Below, in pieces: positions 62,465 to 64,000 of a stretch of 64,000 nucleotides of DNA. The stretch is taken from contig CM076143.1 of the NCBI GenBank assembly GCA_038025085.1, forward strand, positions 13,687,501-13,751,500, given 5' to 3'. The notes under the pieces were generated by a model. The model searched no databases. It saw only the letters and a program-made list of their open reading frames with translations, and had not been told where the DNA came from. Position numbers and translations under genes: made by a program. The first letter of the stretch is position 1, and each line of letters opens with the position of its first letter. Source of the stretch: Tetragonia tetragonoides. Lineage: Eukaryota; Streptophyta; Magnoliopsida; Caryophyllales; Aizoaceae.

Positions 62465-62840
62465 TCTATGGAGGTTGGGGTGGTGTGGCCGTGTGGGTGG
62501 TTGGCTGATTGCTACACTTACACCATGGTGATTTTGTCTACATGGCATTTAGTTAATGGTAGTCATGATATTTACTGGCTCTTATTTTATTTTTTATTTA
62601 TTTTATGATCGGAGCTACTTATTAGACAAGAGGCTTGTAGTGGAGATAGAGGCTTTTTTGGCGAATGAAGTAAAAGTAGATCGCATGGGAGGTAGACTGA
62701 TAGGCATTGATTTATAAATAACTGACACCACAACAAAATAAATTAACACTATAGTTTAAAAAACTGGCACTACATTTAGAGAAACTGAGAAAGTCAATAA
62801 AAAATGACACAACAGCAAAATAAATTAATACCATAAAGCC
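62465..62840. other. Gene-free flank of the 107-bp repeat
   Basis: The motif caaaataaattaa.acta occurs at 62734 and 62815 and again near 63710, so the array may lie inside an element with related ends. There is no ORF. Confidence 0.35.
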
Positions 62841-63650
62841 ATAAAAACTCCAGTGTTTAATTATATTAAAGGCATGTGTTAGTTTGTTCAGAAGCAATTT
62901 GACTTTTTTAAAACTCTAGTGTCTGATTATTGACCCCTAGTGTTAGTTATTGAGAAAGTAGTGTTAGTTAATTTAAGACATGAGTTAAATAATTGAGAAA
63001 CAATTTGACTTTATAAAACTCTAGTGTCAGTTTATTGACCTCTAGTGTTAGTTATTGAAAAAGTAGTATTAGTTAATTTAAGGCACGAGTTAGTTTATTG
63101 AGAAGCAATTTGACTTTATAAAACTCCAGTGTCATTTTATTGACCTCTAGTGTTAGTTATTGAAAAAGTAGTGTTAGTTAATTAATTTTAGGCACGAGTT
63201 AGTTTATTGAGAAGCAATTTGACTTTATAAAACTCCAATGTCAATTTATTGATTTGTAGTGTTGGTTAATTGAGAAATCAATGTTAGTTGATTTAAAGCA
63301 TATTTTAATTTGTTGAGATGCAGTTTGACCTTTTTAAAACCCAAGTGTCAAATTATTGCACTGTAATGTTACTTCATTGAGAAAGCAGTGTTAGTTAATT
63401 TAAGGCATGTTTTAATTTGTTGATATGCACTTACTTTATAAAACTCCAGTGTCAGGTTATTGATCTCTAGTGGTTTTTTTTTTTTTGAAGAAGAAATTTA
63501 TCTCTAGTGTTAGTTCGTTAAGAAAGCAATGTTAGTTAATTCAAGGCACGTGTTAAATTATTTCAATTTAATGTTAGATTATAAAGCTCCAGTGTCAAAT
63601 TATTGATCTTTAGTGTTAGTTCATTGAGAAAGAAATGTTGTTAATGTTTT
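62840..63650 (+). repeat. Tandem repeat of ~107-bp monomers, about 7 copies
   Basis: The monomer reads: tttataaaactccagtgtca, then attattgacctctagtgtta, gttattgagaaagtagtgtt, agttaatttaaggca, and gttagtttattgagaagcaa. Starts recur about every 107 bp (near 62905, 63013, 63121, 63229, 63336, 63440, 63582). One copy is interrupted by a poly-T plus gaagaagaaattt insert at 63473-63498, flanked by a repeat of atctctagtg. Confidence 0.82.
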
Positions 63651-63779
63651 TTTTAAACAAAGAAATGGGACGCTATAATTTATTACCATAAGGTAACCAA
63701 GTAATACTAGAGCAAAATAAACTCATACCACAAGGGAAAAGAAAATAAAAGAAAATGAGAAAGTTGAAAGTGAAAACGT

Positions 63780-63935
63780 TTCAGAAAAAAAGAAAAAAAA
63801 AAAAAAAAAAAAAAAAAGAAAGTACAAATGGGAAACAAGAAGCAAGTTGTGCTCGCGTGGAATTGAACCTGTGACTGGGCGAGATTGACATACAGATACA
63901 GCCAAACCGTTGAGGCAAGTTTCGCTGACATTGTT
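63780..63935 (-). mobile_element. SINE-like sequence with A/T tail
   Basis: The minus strand has a B-box-like ggttcaattcc at about 63860-63870 and an A-box-like tgcctcaacggtttggc upstream, then a long T-run at its 3' side. I found no clear target-site duplication. Confidence 0.4.
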
Positions 63936-63979
63936 AATATTGCAAGGAAACTACTTAACCCGTATTTCTGAATAAACCC

Positions 63980-64000
63980 AAAAAAAAAAAAAAAAAAAAA
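63980..64000 (+). repeat. Poly(A) run at the window edge
   Basis: About 21 A residues close the window; could be the tail of another retroposon. Confidence 0.6.

Overview
This is repeat-rich plant nuclear DNA. The kinase gene has spliceosomal introns. The mobile elements are plant-type Ty3/gypsy, LARD, TR-GAG, L1-type LINE, hAT, MULE, Helitron-like and tRNA-derived SINE. Long (TA)n tracts are frequent. A eudicot is likely. The Tat-lineage element with an extra antisense ORF recalls Retand of Silene, so Caryophyllales is possible but not proven. I see no prokaryotic or organellar block.

Layout. 1-6.3 kb: AT-rich decayed repeats, then a ~150-bp tandem array with a SINE inserted in it. 6.3-9.9 kb: a minus-strand gypsy element that has lost integrase and its second LTR. 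10.2-16.5 kb: a ~6.3-kb fold-back element between (TA)n tracts, with a ~515-bp tandem duplication at its left end, more than 25 GGTCACTT-type motifs and a tRNA-like sequence. 17.3-29.5 kb: a Helitron-like element split by an 11.1-kb Tat-lineage gypsy element (5-bp TSD catgt). That element carries gag-pol on the minus strand and a plant-mobile-domain ORF on the plus strand. 31.3-34.1 kb: a short TIR element split by two others, one of which holds an hAT MITE. 34.3-42.6 kb: a LINE with a 14-bp TSD and poly(A), split by a gag-only LTR element (TR-GAG).

44.5-52.9 kb holds the only recognisable host gene. It is a 13-exon NDR-type AGC Ser/Thr kinase gene on the plus strand, and it looks dead or truncated. 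It has an in-frame TAG in exon 8, a one-residue loss just before DFG, and an hAT element with an 8-bp TSD beside or inside the small exon 10. Its introns carry six copies of one ~115-bp MITE, one copy of a second MITE and a Helitron-like element.

53.3-54.5 kb: a MITE, a SINE with a 14-bp TSD and a Helitron-like end. 54.7-61.3 kb: a 6.5-kb LTR element without coding capacity (LARD; TSD tttca), with an internal ~70-bp repeat array and an hAT MITE. 62.7-63.7 kb: a ~107-bp tandem repeat, then a SINE-like sequence and poly(A).

Splice sites, target-site duplications and LTR ends were read by eye from the sequence. Family assignments rest on motif recognition, with no database search.
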